A DNA stretch of 64,000 nucleotides, taken from contig NZ_WRXO01000003.1 of the NCBI RefSeq assembly GCF_009758125.1, positions 310,001 through 374,000 of the forward strand, read 5' to 3'. Both the position numbers and the translations under genes were made by a program. This document shows positions 36,694 through 46,269 of the stretch, one piece after another; positions within the stretch are counted from its first letter, which is position 1, and each line of letters opens with the position of its first letter. Source of the stretch: Chitinophaga oryziterrae (GTDB lineage Bacteria; Bacteroidota; Bacteroidia; Chitinophagales; Chitinophagaceae). The notes beneath the pieces were generated by a model. It was not told where the DNA came from, made no database searches, and was given only the letters and a program-made list of their open reading frames with translations.

Positions 36694-38001
36694 TTAGGAA
36701 TTCATTTCAATAGCCCATTTGTCCCTGTCGTCCGGACTGAATTTCCAGGGGGCCATGTTATTTTCAATATTGCTGAACATCATATTCCACTCCTGCGGCG
36801 CACTCGATTCTTCCATCACAAGGTGACGACGCAGTTGCAAAATGATATGCAGCGGGTTGATGCTCACGGGACACTCCTGTACACAGGCGTTACAGGACGT
36901 ACAGGCCCGGAGTTCTTCTTCGCTGATATAATCGCGCAGCAACGATTTGCCATCTTCTTTATTGGCTAATAAACCTACTTCCTCGGCACGGTCACGGGTA
37001 TCCATCATGATCTTACGGGGAGAGAGCTTCTTTCCGGTGATATTAGCCGGACAGGCAGCCGTACAACGGCCACACTCAGTACAACTGTATGCATCCAGTA
37101 AGTTCTTCCAGGTAAGGTCATTTACGTCCTTGGCACCGAATTTAGGCATTACATCGGATGCCGGTTCACTACCGGCCAGTTCCGGCTGCAGCATCAGCTG
37201 TACTTCTTTCTGTACGGCAGGCATGTTCTCCATTTTACCCTTAGGACGGAGATCACTGTAATAAGCATTCGGGAATGCCAGTATGATATGCAGATGTTTG
37301 GAATAAGGCAGATAATTTAAGAAAGCCAGGATGCCCAGGATATGCAACCACCAGCAGCCACGTTCTATAGCTATCAGCGTGGTATCTGAAAGACCACCTA
37401 AAATAGACGTGAACTGCCCGGAGACCCAGAAAGGCCCTGTAGCGATGTAATGTTCCTGGCTATGGCCTTGCAGCGCCTGGTCTGCCGTGTTCATTGTAAG
37501 GAACAGCAGCATCAGTACAATCTCTGTAATGAGGATGTAGTTGGCATCGGAACGTGGCCATCCGTCCAGCTCATGCTGGTTCAGACGTTTCACTTTAATG
37601 ATATTCCTGCGGATAAGGAATACCGCACAACCGAAGATCACCAGGACTGCCAGGATTTCAAAACAGCCTATCAATACGGGGTATAAGCCTCCCAATACAG
37701 GGGTAAAGAGGCGGTGTTTACCAAGGATACCATCCAGGATGATCTCCAGGATCTCGAGGTTGATAATGACAAAGCCCGCATATACGAAGAAGTGCAGTAC
37801 GGCTACCAGTGGCTTACGGAACATCTTTTTCTGCCCGAAAGCCAGTAATAACACGTTCTTCCAGCGCAGGGCCGGTTCATCGTTTAGCTGTACGTCACGC
37901 CCCGACAGTATATTCCGCCTGATCTGCCCCGCTTTCCGGGAGAAAAGGTATACTGCCAGTCCGAAGGCTATTACAAACAAAAGCTCCTGAATAATATGCA
38001 T
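36694..38001 (-). CDS. membrane (Fe-S)-binding oxidoreductase with 4Fe-4S dicluster domain
   Basis: 435 residues from the ATG at 38001, which places a membrane helix immediately after the start; an in-frame ATG at 38055 adds an unlikely Cys-rich leader and crowds the divergent gene. About five membrane helices come first, then a ferredoxin-like domain with CTECGRCTAACPANITG and CTSCNACVQECPVSINP (two CxxCxxCxxxCP sites). The layout resembles HdrC/GlpC-type respiratory subunits. It is followed by the CCG-domain partner, 12 bp downstream. Confidence 0.88.
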   Translation of the reverse strand: MHIIQELLFVIAFGLAVYLFSRKAGQIRRNILSGRDVQLNDEPALRWKNVLLLAFGQKKMFRKPLVAVLHFFVYAGFVIINLEILEIILDGILGKHRLFTPVLGGLYPVLIGCFEILAVLVIFGCAVFLIRRNIIKVKRLNQHELDGWPRSDANYILITEIVLMLLFLTMNTADQALQGHSQEHYIATGPFWVSGQFTSILGGLSDTTLIAIERGCWWLHILGILAFLNYLPYSKHLHIILAFPNAYYSDLRPKGKMENMPAVQKEVQLMLQPELAGSEPASDVMPKFGAKDVNDLTWKNLLDAYSCTECGRCTAACPANITGKKLSPRKIMMDTRDRAEEVGLLANKEDGKSLLRDYISEEELRACTSCNACVQECPVSINPLHIILQLRRHLVMEESSAPQEWNMMFSNIENNMAPWKFSPDDRDKWAIEMNS

Positions 38002-38080
38002 ACACCAGATTTGACTTTGTAATTTACAGCAATCTAAGTAAAAAACATTTTCCATACTTTTACCCTTTCAAATAACCAAT

Positions 38081-38578
38081 ATGGAAACAAAGAATGTGAT
38101 CCTTACGCAGGATGTGATAGAGAAGAAGATAGAGCGTATTGCTTACGAAATATATGAACACAACAGCGATGAAGAGGAAATCATCCTGGCAGGTATATGG
38201 GACAGAGGGTCTATCATGGCCCAGAAGATAGCCCGTATCCTGCAACGGATCTCTCCTTTGAAAATCAAACTGATAGAGCTGAAACTGGATAAATCACATC
38301 CGGATACAGTAGAGGTATCTGAAAAACTGGATTTTAATGGCAAAGTGATCGTGCTAATAGATGACGTGGCACATTCCGGCCGTACCATGCTGTATGCACT
38401 GAAACCTTTACTGGAATTCCTTCCCAAGAAGATCCAGAGTGCGGTACTGGTAGACCGTAAACATAAATCTTTCCCTTTATCCGTTGACTTTGTGGGTTAT
38501 TCACTGTCCACTATGCCACAGGATATGGTAATGGTAGATGTGGAAGGAGAGGAGATCAAATCGGCTTACCTGATTTAA
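38081..38578 (+). CDS. phosphoribosyltransferase (PyrR/hypoxanthine-PRTase-like)
   Basis: 165 residues. The PRPP-binding loop VIVLIDDVAHSGRT (about 89-102) is diagnostic, and AGIWDRGSIMAQKIARIL carries the pyrophosphate-loop region. The size and spacing fit the PyrR/Hpt/xanthine-type PRTase group. Whether it salvages a base or regulates pyrimidine genes is undecided. It is divergent from the Fe-S subunit across a short gap. Its 3' end overlaps the convergent DUF2279 gene by 4 bp. Confidence 0.88.
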   Translation: METKNVILTQDVIEKKIERIAYEIYEHNSDEEEIILAGIWDRGSIMAQKIARILQRISPLKIKLIELKLDKSHPDTVEVSEKLDFNGKVIVLIDDVAHSGRTMLYALKPLLEFLPKKIQSAVLVDRKHKSFPLSVDFVGYSLSTMPQDMVMVDVEGEEIKSAYLI

Positions 38579-39492
38579 AAACAGATAAAATGACCTTTTA
38601 ACCTGCCCTGCGAGGTTAACTCAAGGGCAGGAGCAGGGAATTTGAGCATGTTAAGTACCTGGAACAACGCTTTCACCCCTTTTTTACGTGTAGGTATCTT
38701 CGTGAAATCGATATCCGGAGATAAATAAAACTGGCGCGTACGCCGGATATAGCTATAATTATGCTGAATGCCGTTATTATCTTCCCAGCTGTTATTATCA
38801 CCCTTTAACATCCCGTCCGCTCCATAACCAACAGCCATATTCAACCAGGCAGGAACATCCGCACCAAAGGAATGCAGGTTAACAGACAACCAGTACGTTT
38901 GCGCATTATAATCCTTTAAAGTCCTTTCCGGCAGGCTTTTCCCAAATAATTCCCTGGCACGTGCCTGTACCGCGGGGTCCCTGTAGTGAATGGGAAAAGA
39001 AGAGAATTTTACCTGTATCCGTTGTTCATCCCAGGCCAGTTCCTGGCTGATCATCAATGCCGCGCCTGCTGCGTTGGCTGTCATATCTCCCCATGAAAAT
39101 CCCCATTCGGAAGAATAAGCGTCCAGTACTTCTATGACCGACTGGTAAGTAAATCCGCTCAATCCCCCTATCCAGATCTGTTGTTTTCTGGGAAGTCCGG
39201 TATAACGCCATAACTCACGACTTAACTTCCCTTCCATATAAGCGCTGTATACGTGCCCCATTTTATCCATCTGCAACCATTCGCCGTCATCGTTGAAAAA
39301 ATGGAAGCCGGCCCGGGGATATTGCCTGTACCAGGCATCGTTCAGCGCTGCTAAAGAACTGCCATATAAGCCGGCAGTAATACCACTCATGAGGATGATC
39401 CTGGACTTTACAACAGTATCAACAGGCTGCCTTTGCGCCTGGACAGGTAGCAGGTACAGTACGAATAAGCAGGTTGTGGCCAGATATCTCAT
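38575..39492 (-). CDS. DUF2279-family lipoprotein-like or exported protein
   Basis: 305 residues with a Sec signal peptide (ends VQAQ). WLQMDKMGHVYSAYMEGKL, FTYQSVIEVLDAYSSEWGFS and WGDMTANAAGAALMISQE are hallmarks of the DUF2279 family (YfiM-related), which is probably outer-membrane associated. Function is unknown. The gene is downstream of the phospho-sugar mutase terminator, so it is probably transcribed separately. Confidence 0.85.
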   Translation of the reverse strand: MRYLATTCLFVLYLLPVQAQRQPVDTVVKSRIILMSGITAGLYGSSLAALNDAWYRQYPRAGFHFFNDDGEWLQMDKMGHVYSAYMEGKLSRELWRYTGLPRKQQIWIGGLSGFTYQSVIEVLDAYSSEWGFSWGDMTANAAGAALMISQELAWDEQRIQVKFSSFPIHYRDPAVQARARELFGKSLPERTLKDYNAQTYWLSVNLHSFGADVPAWLNMAVGYGADGMLKGDNNSWEDNNGIQHNYSYIRRTRQFYLSPDIDFTKIPTRKKGVKALFQVLNMLKFPAPALELTSQGRLKGHFICF

Positions 39493-39501
39493 GTAATAAA
39501 A

Positions 39502-39529
39502 ATCCCGGTACTTGTATATGTACCGGGAT
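39502..39529 (-). terminator. intrinsic terminator of the phospho-sugar mutase gene
   Basis: ATCCCGGTAC (39502-39511) and GTACCGGGAT (39520-39529) form a 10-bp perfect stem with an 8-nt loop. On the minus strand it is followed by a T-rich stretch. Confidence 0.88.
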
Positions 39530-39553
39530 CAAAGTTAGATATATTATAATGTA

Positions 39554-41278
39554 TTATTTCAACTTCATATCTTTTATAATCTGCTGGATCTTCTGATCGA
39601 GTGCCTGGGTAGCGGCATCAAAGCCGGCAGCGCTTTCTAACTGCTGATTTACACTGAAATAGAACTTGATCTTAGGTTCCGTACCGGAAGGACGGGCAGA
39701 GATCTTGGTACCATCTTCCAGTATAAACTGCAATACGTTGGATTTAGGCAGATCAATAGGTTGTTCCTCACCGGTTTTCAGTGATTTCACCTTTTGCAGC
39801 TGATAATCGTAAATCGTAACTACCGGTGATCCGTTGATGGTGGCAGGAGGATTTTCCCTGTAACCACGCATCATATCTGCAATCTCATCGGCGCCTTTCA
39901 TGCCCTTTTTGGTAATGGAGATCAGGTTTTCTTTGTAGTAACCGTATTTTACGTAGATATCAATTAACTGTTCGTATAGTGATCTGCCCCCGTTAAGTGC
40001 AGAAGCAGCCATTTCGCAGATGAGCGCTACGGATGCGATCGCATCTTTATCACGTACATTATCACCGATCATATAACCATAAGACTCTTCACCACCGCAG
40101 ATGAACTGCTCTTTTCCTTCTTTTTTATGGATCAGGTCAGCGATCCATTTAAAGCCGGTCAGTACGTTGTAACATTTTACATTGTTACGGGCAGCGAATA
40201 CATCGATCAGGTCTGAAGTAACGACGGTTTTACATACGTAGTCGGTAGCTCCTGCCAGTCCTTTGTTGCGACGGCCTTCGATGATATAATTGAACAGTAG
40301 TACGGCTGTCTGGTTACCATTCAGTAATGTCCATTCACCTTTTATATCTTTCACTGCGATGCCTACACGGTCGGAATCCGGATCGGTACCCAGTAAAATA
40401 GCGGCATCGAGTTCTTTGGCTTTTTTAAGACCCATGCTCATCGCCTCTGCTTCTTCCGGGTTAGGATATACGACGGTAGGGAAATTGCCATCCGGAGTAG
40501 CCTGTTCTTCCACCACGTGTACGTTGGTGAAGCCATAGCGTTTCAGGATCTCAGGCACCAGGGTGATACCTGTACCATGAATAGGCGTGTATACTATTTT
40601 AAGGTCGTGCTGCGCTTTGATCACGTCCGGCTGGATGCTCAGGTCCTGTAAAACCTTCAGGTAAGCCTCATCCACTTCTTTTTCGATAGGGATGATATTG
40701 GCTTCTCCGCCGCTCCATTTCACTTCATCCACTGCGGAAATCTTTTCCACTTCGAGGATTACGTTTTTATCATGAGGAGGGATGAGCTGGGCCCCATCGT
40801 TCCAGTAGGCCTTATAACCGTTATATTCTTTAGGATTATGGGAAGCTGTCAGAACGATACCGCCCTGGCAATGCAGGTGACGGATGGCGAAAGACAGTTC
40901 CGGGGTAGGGCGGAGGTGTTCGAAAAGGTATACTTTGATACCATTTGCGCCCATTACATTCGCAGCAACTTCGGCAAAGAAGCGGCTGTTATTACGGCTG
41001 TCGTGTGCGATAGCGATCTTCACTTCGCCTTTAAATGCCTGTTTCAGGTAGTTGGCGAATCCCTGGGTAGCCATACCCACCGTGTATTTGTTCATACGGT
41101 TGGTACCTACGCCCATTACTCCTCTTAAGCCACCGGTGCCAAATTCGAGGTTACGGTAAAAGGCGTCTGCCAGTTCATCGGGGTTATCCTGCTGCAATTT
41201 CTTTATTGCGGCTACGGTATCTGCATCAAACTGGCCGTTCAGCCACTGTGATACCTTGTTTTCTATATTCTTGTCCAT
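39554..41278 (-). CDS. phospho-sugar mutase (phosphoglucomutase/phosphomannomutase)
   Basis: 574 residues from the ATG at 41278; a 32-codon upstream extension in frame looks non-coding. It is an alpha-D-phosphohexomutase with active-site Ser146 in TASHNPKEYNGYK, the metal loop DPDSDRVGIA, the sugar-binding GGEESYGY and the C-terminal phosphate loop SARPSGTEPKIKFYF. It interconverts 1- and 6-phosphates of glucose or mannose; the length and GEESYG loop favour the PGM2-like type. It is monocistronic by the terminator that follows. Confidence 0.94.
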   Translation of the reverse strand: MDKNIENKVSQWLNGQFDADTVAAIKKLQQDNPDELADAFYRNLEFGTGGLRGVMGVGTNRMNKYTVGMATQGFANYLKQAFKGEVKIAIAHDSRNNSRFFAEVAANVMGANGIKVYLFEHLRPTPELSFAIRHLHCQGGIVLTASHNPKEYNGYKAYWNDGAQLIPPHDKNVILEVEKISAVDEVKWSGGEANIIPIEKEVDEAYLKVLQDLSIQPDVIKAQHDLKIVYTPIHGTGITLVPEILKRYGFTNVHVVEEQATPDGNFPTVVYPNPEEAEAMSMGLKKAKELDAAILLGTDPDSDRVGIAVKDIKGEWTLLNGNQTAVLLFNYIIEGRRNKGLAGATDYVCKTVVTSDLIDVFAARNNVKCYNVLTGFKWIADLIHKKEGKEQFICGGEESYGYMIGDNVRDKDAIASVALICEMAASALNGGRSLYEQLIDIYVKYGYYKENLISITKKGMKGADEIADMMRGYRENPPATINGSPVVTIYDYQLQKVKSLKTGEEQPIDLPKSNVLQFILEDGTKISARPSGTEPKIKFYFSVNQQLESAAGFDAATQALDQKIQQIIKDMKLK

Positions 41279-41452
41279 AGAACGATTTGTTTGTCTTCTA
41301 ATTGAGTCAGAAACAAGTGTGTAAAATATGCTAAAATATGGATTTAATGAAAAGCCCGGCAGAGAAGTCAGCAATTATTAAACCAAGATGTTGATAAATA
41401 GAAGTATTCCACACATTATTGAAAATGGGGTGTAATGGTTAATTTTGCGCTT

Positions 41453-42109
41453 ATGAGGCTTTACGAAGATTCCTATAAGCAAAAAGGATTGCGCAGACAA
41501 CTAGTAGAAACTATCCGGCAAAAAGGAATTACAGATGAAAATGTATTAACGGCTATTGGCAACATTCCCAGGCATTATTTTCTGGATACGGCATTTGAAG
41601 GCATTGCCTATGAAGACAGGGCCTTCCCGATAGGAGAAGGGCAGACGATATCCCAGCCCTATACTGTTGCTTATCAATCACAACTGCTTGAACTTAAACC
41701 TTATGAAAAGGTACTGGAGATAGGTACGGGTAGTGCTTACCAGGCATGTGTATTGGGAGAACTGAAGGTCAATTTATTCACTATTGAAAGGCAGAAAAAG
41801 CTGTTCGACAAGGTGAAACTGTTTCCATTTAAGACAAAATATTCTACCATCAAATTCTTTTACGGAGATGGTTATGAGGGGCTTCCTACCTATGCGCCCT
41901 TTGACAAAGTACTGGTGACGGCTGCTGCTCCGCAGATACCTGAAAAGCTTCTTCAGCAGATGAAGGTAGGCGGTAAGATGGTGATCCCTGTAGGCGGACA
42001 GGACGTACAGCGGATGCTTCGGATTACTAAAATGAGTGATACGGAGTTTGACCAGGAGATGTTCGACAACTTTTCTTTTGTGCCTATGTTAGCGGGGAAA
42101 AACTCATAA
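41453..42109 (+). CDS. pcm: protein-L-isoaspartate O-methyltransferase
   Basis: 218 residues from the ATG at 41453; an in-frame GTG/ATG region from 41435 overlaps a promoter-like TAATTTTG box (41440-41447), which argues for the later start. The SAM motif is VLEIGTGSAYQACVLGEL. FPIGEGQTISQPYTVA is the PCMT signature, and VLVTAAAPQIPEKLLQQMKVGGKMVIPVG the post-motif region. It repairs isoaspartyl residues. Its 3' end overlaps the convergent receptor gene by 6 bp. If the promoter box is used, the transcript is nearly leaderless. Confidence 0.93.
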   Translation: MRLYEDSYKQKGLRRQLVETIRQKGITDENVLTAIGNIPRHYFLDTAFEGIAYEDRAFPIGEGQTISQPYTVAYQSQLLELKPYEKVLEIGTGSAYQACVLGELKVNLFTIERQKKLFDKVKLFPFKTKYSTIKFFYGDGYEGLPTYAPFDKVLVTAAAPQIPEKLLQQMKVGGKMVIPVGGQDVQRMLRITKMSDTEFDQEMFDNFSFVPMLAGKNS

Positions 42110-44527
42110 AGAGTTATCTACCGGCCTTCTTTCCTCGGCCGGTTCCTCCGTTTCTTCAGGTTTTTTCTTCTTTTTGAACATATTAGGGTCCATTTTACCA
42201 AAACGGTAGCGGATATTGATCCTGATAAAACGGGTGGTCCTTTTACGGGAGTAGTCTTGAATGAAAGACGCTGTTTCGTAATGGGTACTGAACTTTTGTG
42301 TGTTCAGCACATCTGAGATATTGAGGGAGATGGCCATGGCATTGTTCTTCAGGAACTCCTTGCGGAAACCGAGGTCTATGCCGTTCATGGCTTTGAAACT
42401 TCCCTGGGGTGTTACCCTGGGTGCACGGTAATGCCCGTTCATCTGCACATTGAATTTATGGGGCAGGCGTACGGTGCTATTGACGGTGATGCCATAGGAG
42501 AAGTTCTCATTATTGATATTCCCTCCTGTGAGCTTGCTGTATTCCAGATTGAGGTTGGTAGAGACATTCCATGCTTCCACAATGTGAAGATTGTATGTGA
42601 AGTTAGCACCCCAGTCTTTGTCTGTCGCCAGGTTCATAGGTTTGGTGGTGGTAACGCCTGTAGTCGTATCCAGTGTGCTGATACGGTCTATATCATCGTT
42701 TGCCTGGGAGTAATACACACCGGTATTCAGGTAATCTCTGGAATGCGGGAAATACCTGGAGTAGTTCATCTCATATTTGTGGGTAAGAGAAGGTTTCAGG
42801 TCCGGATTACCTGTACGGATATTCTGCGGATCGGAGTTATTGGTGTAAGGCAGTAGCTGGTCAAAGCCGGGCCTGTCCACACGGGTAGAGAAGTTGAATA
42901 TCAGGCTTTGGTCCTGGCTATGGGGAAGGTTATATTTAAAGAATACGCTGGGGAAGACATTAAAGAAATTATTCTTCACCGCTGAATTCTTTGTGTAGGA
43001 GAAGCCGTTCAGCACAGCCTGTTCCGCTCTTACACCCACCTGGTAGCCCAGATTGCCAATGGCATTGGAAAAGTTAGCGTATCCTCCATAGATATCTTCT
43101 TTGTAGTAATAGGTATTGGAGAGGTCGTTACTCTTTTCAAATGTTTGTGTAGTATCGTTGAATATCTGTGCGTTATAGTCGTTATTATTATTCCTTAAAG
43201 TGGCTTTAGCCCCCGCTTCGAACTTTCCTTTTTTCCCTACCGGTGTGGTATAATCCGATTGAATATTCCAGAATTTATTCTGGGAGATGGTTTTGTTTAC
43301 CTGTAGCTCCGGGAAGGGTTCGGTGCTGTATTTTGTATTGTAATTGCTGTTATTATTGCTTTTGTTATCGCTATAACTCACGTAAGCCGTCCATTCTTCA
43401 TTAGGGCGGTCGGTGGTATGGCGGAAGTTGAAGCTGGTGTTATTATTGGGATTATTATAATTACTCCCGTTATTCCGCTGACCGGATTTTAATGAAAGTT
43501 TCTGTTGATCCTGGTAATCGAGAAAGATCTGATCTGCACTGTTTCCGAGGCTGCTGGTGAGTCCTTCAGTAAGGGTGAAGGTATTATAATCATCCAGGTA
43601 AAAATCGAGCCCTAAACGGCCTCCATTGGAATGATTGCTATTCTTATTATGACTATCCTGGGAGAAGAAAGAAGTATTGGAAGTATCGGCAATGAGATTT
43701 TGACGATAGCTGAACCCGCTACCCGCCTGGCTTTCATATCTGCCATTATAATTCCCGAAGAAATTAAATCTGCGGATACGCAGGCTGGCATTCGCAGAAC
43801 CGTTGAGTTGTCCTCTGGTGGCCACGCCCGCATTGAACATTACATTATAGCCGATCGCTTTATCCCTTTTTAAAACGATGTTGATAATACCACCGCCGCC
43901 TTGTGCTTCATATTTAGCGGAAGGGTTGTTGATCACTTCCACCCGGTCTATAGTCTCAGCAGGAATCATCTGCAGGGCGGTTTTAGCGTCCCCGAAAGGA
44001 GAGGGTTTGCCATCAACGTAGATGGTCACGCTTTTACCGCGGAGGGTGATGTTATCGTCGATGTCTACGTCTACGCTGGGGATGTTTTTAAGCACGTCTG
44101 TGCCGGTACCGCCATCTGCGGTGAGGATGGCGCCGGCGTCATATACTTCCCGGTCTATTTGCATGGAAAAGGCTGGTTTCTCGGATTTCACCTCTACGGT
44201 AGCCAGGACTTTGCCTGCCGGCTGTAATTTCAATGTACCTATCAGTGGTTTATTGGAACTGACCGGTCTTTCCAGTTTATTATAACCCATGAAGGTGATA
44301 CGGAGGATGTATTTGCCTGCTGGTGGTGTAAATGTGAAACTGCCGTCTGCCAGGGTATACATGCCTGTCAATACTGTGGAGTCTTCTTTCAGTAACACCA
44401 CAGAAGCGTATTCTACCGGTTTGCCGGTAATAGCGTCCATAGCCTTCCCTGAGAGTTTAACTGTTTGAGCCACAGAGACATAGTACAGACTAAGGAGTGC
44501 TGATACCAATAACAGACATTTCCGCAT
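42104..44527 (-). CDS. outer-membrane beta-barrel receptor (TonB-dependent, OMP_b-brl_3 type)
   Basis: 807 residues. Order: signal peptide (to about 20), carboxypeptidase-regulatory-like domain (GKAMDAITGKPVEYASVVLLKEDST), plug (LKNIPSVDVDIDDNITLRG, RVEVINNPSAKYEAQGGGGIINI) and a barrel of the outer-membrane beta-barrel family 3 type. The C-terminus ends in a Lys/Glu/Pro-rich tail (KKKKKPEETEEPAEERRP) beyond the last strand, which is unusual for a barrel whose terminal residue is normally aromatic. The substrate is unknown. It has no SusD partner and is monocistronic. Confidence 0.9.
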   Translation of the reverse strand: MRKCLLLVSALLSLYYVSVAQTVKLSGKAMDAITGKPVEYASVVLLKEDSTVLTGMYTLADGSFTFTPPAGKYILRITFMGYNKLERPVSSNKPLIGTLKLQPAGKVLATVEVKSEKPAFSMQIDREVYDAGAILTADGGTGTDVLKNIPSVDVDIDDNITLRGKSVTIYVDGKPSPFGDAKTALQMIPAETIDRVEVINNPSAKYEAQGGGGIINIVLKRDKAIGYNVMFNAGVATRGQLNGSANASLRIRRFNFFGNYNGRYESQAGSGFSYRQNLIADTSNTSFFSQDSHNKNSNHSNGGRLGLDFYLDDYNTFTLTEGLTSSLGNSADQIFLDYQDQQKLSLKSGQRNNGSNYNNPNNNTSFNFRHTTDRPNEEWTAYVSYSDNKSNNNSNYNTKYSTEPFPELQVNKTISQNKFWNIQSDYTTPVGKKGKFEAGAKATLRNNNNDYNAQIFNDTTQTFEKSNDLSNTYYYKEDIYGGYANFSNAIGNLGYQVGVRAEQAVLNGFSYTKNSAVKNNFFNVFPSVFFKYNLPHSQDQSLIFNFSTRVDRPGFDQLLPYTNNSDPQNIRTGNPDLKPSLTHKYEMNYSRYFPHSRDYLNTGVYYSQANDDIDRISTLDTTTGVTTTKPMNLATDKDWGANFTYNLHIVEAWNVSTNLNLEYSKLTGGNINNENFSYGITVNSTVRLPHKFNVQMNGHYRAPRVTPQGSFKAMNGIDLGFRKEFLKNNAMAISLNISDVLNTQKFSTHYETASFIQDYSRKRTTRFIRINIRYRFGKMDPNMFKKKKKPEETEEPAEERRPVDNSL

Positions 44528-44590
44528 AAAGGGTTTAATTGTTGAGACCTGTTATAAAAGTATCACTCCATATTGTAAAGAATTGCCATT

Positions 44591-45028
44591 TCATGATGAA
44601 TGGTGTGAAAGAATTATGAACAGCAGTCCTAACAGAAAACCTAATGCAGCGCCGGCTATGGGGAAGAGTTTTTTGATTTTTACCGGGATAAGGCTTTCTG
44701 CGTCTATATTTCGGAGGTATTGGTCAATGATCATGGGGAACATGCTATCCAGCTCTTTCATCAGTACATTTTTCACCTGTTGGGTGGTGCTTTCTCCGAT
44801 GAACATTTTAAATACTGGCATGGCTTCCGGGAGCTTTTCTTTGAGGAAGATGTCCATATGGGTTTCTACTACCGGTAATATGCTTCGAATATTTTCCGGA
44901 GAGGTGAGCTTGCTGCGGATTTGTTCATTTATCAGTTGTTTCCTGTTAAGCAACAGCAATTTGATGGTTAACCAGTTTGCGAACCAGCCAATGAAAGCGG
45001 CGATAAATGGTATTAGATATGGATTCAT
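44591..45028 (-). CDS. DUF445-family membrane protein
   Basis: 145 residues. An N-terminal helix (PYLIPFIAAFIGWFANWLTIKLL) contains the GxxANWLAIK-like DUF445 motif. A helical domain follows, and then a C-terminal helix (LFPIAGAALGFLLGLLFIILSH). Members are small inner-membrane proteins of unknown function, and full-size DUF445 proteins are longer, so this is a short form. It lies between the receptor gene and the tRNA-His promoter. Confidence 0.85.
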   Translation of the reverse strand: MNPYLIPFIAAFIGWFANWLTIKLLLLNRKQLINEQIRSKLTSPENIRSILPVVETHMDIFLKEKLPEAMPVFKMFIGESTTQQVKNVLMKELDSMFPMIIDQYLRNIDAESLIPVKIKKLFPIAGAALGFLLGLLFIILSHHSS

Positions 45029-45069
45029 AATAGCATTGTTAAAAAACTAAGCAAAGAAATGTGAAAAAA

Positions 45070-45102
45070 TTTGGAAATTGAAAATGAATTTATTTATCTT
45101 TG
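45070..45102 (+). promoter_or_regulatory. Bacteroidota-type promoter of tRNA-His
   Basis: TTTG (45070-45073) and TATCTTTG (45095-45102) match the TTTG / TAnnTTTG consensus with a 21-bp spacer, ending 15 bp before the tRNA 5' end. It is one of the clearest promoters in the window. Confidence 0.85.
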
Positions 45103-45117
45103 CACTCCCAAACAAAC

Positions 45118-45192
45118 GGTGGTCGTAGCTCAGTTGGTTAGAGCATCAGATTGTGGTTCTGAGGGTCGAGGGTTCGAAACCCTTCGATCACC
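45118..45192 (+). tRNA. tRNA-His (anticodon GTG)
   Basis: The extra G-1 at 45118 pairs with C73 (45192), the His identity feature. Acceptor GTGGTCG/CGATCAC, anticodon loop TTGTGGT, T-arm GAGGG-TTCGAAA-CCCTT. CCA is not encoded. It marks the boundary between core genes and the accessory region. Confidence 0.96.
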
Positions 45193-45203
45193 CTGAAAAA
45201 AGG

Positions 45204-45233
45204 AAAGGTAACTGTAAAAGGTTACCTTTTTTT
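45204..45233 (+). terminator. terminator of tRNA-His
   Basis: AAAGGTAAC (45204-45212) and GTTACCTTT (45221-45229) form a 9-bp perfect stem followed by T residues, 11 bp after the tRNA. Confidence 0.9.
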
Positions 45234-45522
45234 ATGCGTATACTTAAGCGTTTGAGAGGAATCAATTTCATTGCTGGTTTTTTAACCTGGGATTTCCTTC
45301 TTGTTCTGATTCTATGTCCATTGGCAAATCTTCGGATTCTTTTAATTTGCATTTAGGAGGTTCTTACTTTTTCATATTGAATGTATTAAGATTGATAAAT
45401 AGAGCATTTGAGATACTCTTTCGCTGCTTAATATATTATTTTAGTTTGGTAAGGGGAGGAATGGATAATATAAGTATCAACTTAAATCGTGACTATTTCA
45501 AATAAAGTAGTGAAGTGAACAT

Positions 45523-45546
45523 AGTTCGAATCACTCTTGGCCCGCA
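45523..45546 (+). repeat. tRNA-tail-like repeat, copy 1
   Basis: AGTTCGAATCACTCTTGGCC-type sequence: a T-loop-like TTCGAA followed by a CCC-rich tail. It is degenerate and has no tRNA body upstream. A terminator hairpin follows 13 bp later. Confidence 0.5.
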
Positions 45547-45558
45547 TTTTATCGCAAG

Positions 45559-45590
45559 GCCTTCAAGTCATTGAGCTTGAAGGCTTTTTT
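45559..45590 (+). terminator. intrinsic terminator without an obvious gene
   Basis: GCCTTCAAG (45559-45567) pairs with CTTGAAGGC (45576-45584), followed by six T residues. The nearest upstream feature is the tRNA-tail-like repeat, so it may be the terminator of a lost tRNA gene. Confidence 0.75.
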
Positions 45591-45699
45591 GTTAGTCAAT
45601 GCTGGACTTTAGTAGGTATATTGTTGACTTATGGTTAGAAAATGTAGGTATTTGCTGAGCCTCAATATTCGAAAATGTAAATGAAATTTGGCAAACAGC

Positions 45700-46269
45700 T
45701 TATTGTATAGGCGTCAATAACTTACCATTAAAATCGATTCTATACTTGTTATTGCAAAAGTCAAAGATTTGAATGGAATCAGAAGTAATTGTAAATGAAT
45801 CTTGGTTTTCCAGGGAAACCCAAATATCCATACCGCTAAATTGCCATTTGATTTTACCGAAGCTATCAATTCTCGAAACCTCCAGCTCTCCATGAACGAG
45901 ATAATCATTGTCCAACTTATGTATACCAAAGCATGTGGCAATATCAGCCTGGGTTTGCCAAAGTAATTCCAGGTCTGGAACAGATAAACAAAATACCGTA
46001 TTACAGCAGCAAATCAGTACTTTATCCGTATCCAGGAGCGCAGAATTTTTATTGATTCCTGTTGCTCCTCCTGAGCCAATAATAATACAATTATTAATTT
46101 CAATATCATTATTTGATATCCTAATTCCATGTTGGGAAACTGGAAAATCTAACGCTCCGCTGCCCAAATAGTGCCTGAAATAATTACGCGAATTGTCTGT
46201 CGAAAGGAGCGAGAATGTTGGATCGTCATATATTTCAATTTCCAGATTTCCAAATTTCAGCTTTATCAT
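45700..46269 (-). CDS. hypothetical protein, beta-propeller-like
   Basis: 189 residues, no signal peptide. Alternating beta strands with LLWQTQADIATCFGIHKLDNDY and SRIDSFGKIKWQFSGMDIW suggest one or two blades of a PQQ/WD-like propeller. I recognise no family. Small cytosolic proteins of this kind often sit near RHS or other toxin loci as orphan immunity-like genes, but nothing here proves that. It lies between the tRNA-His flank and a decayed mobile-element gene. Confidence 0.6.
   Translation of the reverse strand: MIKLKFGNLEIEIYDDPTFSLLSTDNSRNYFRHYLGSGALDFPVSQHGIRISNNDIEINNCIIIGSGGATGINKNSALLDTDKVLICCCNTVFCLSVPDLELLWQTQADIATCFGIHKLDNDYLVHGELEVSRIDSFGKIKWQFSGMDIWVSLENQDSFTITSDSIQIFDFCNNKYRIDFNGKLLTPIQ

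Larger units (their letters stand above)
45235..45699. other. non-coding stretch downstream of tRNA-His
   Basis: No gene can be supported in this 465-bp stretch. Short frames exist on both strands but show no family motif. It carries the first tRNA-tail-like repeat (45523-45546) and a terminator (45559-45590). Confidence 0.6.

Noticed and set aside
45153..45356. Short frame starting inside tRNA-His
   Set aside because: It begins in the tRNA and runs through its terminator; the translation has no protein-like features.
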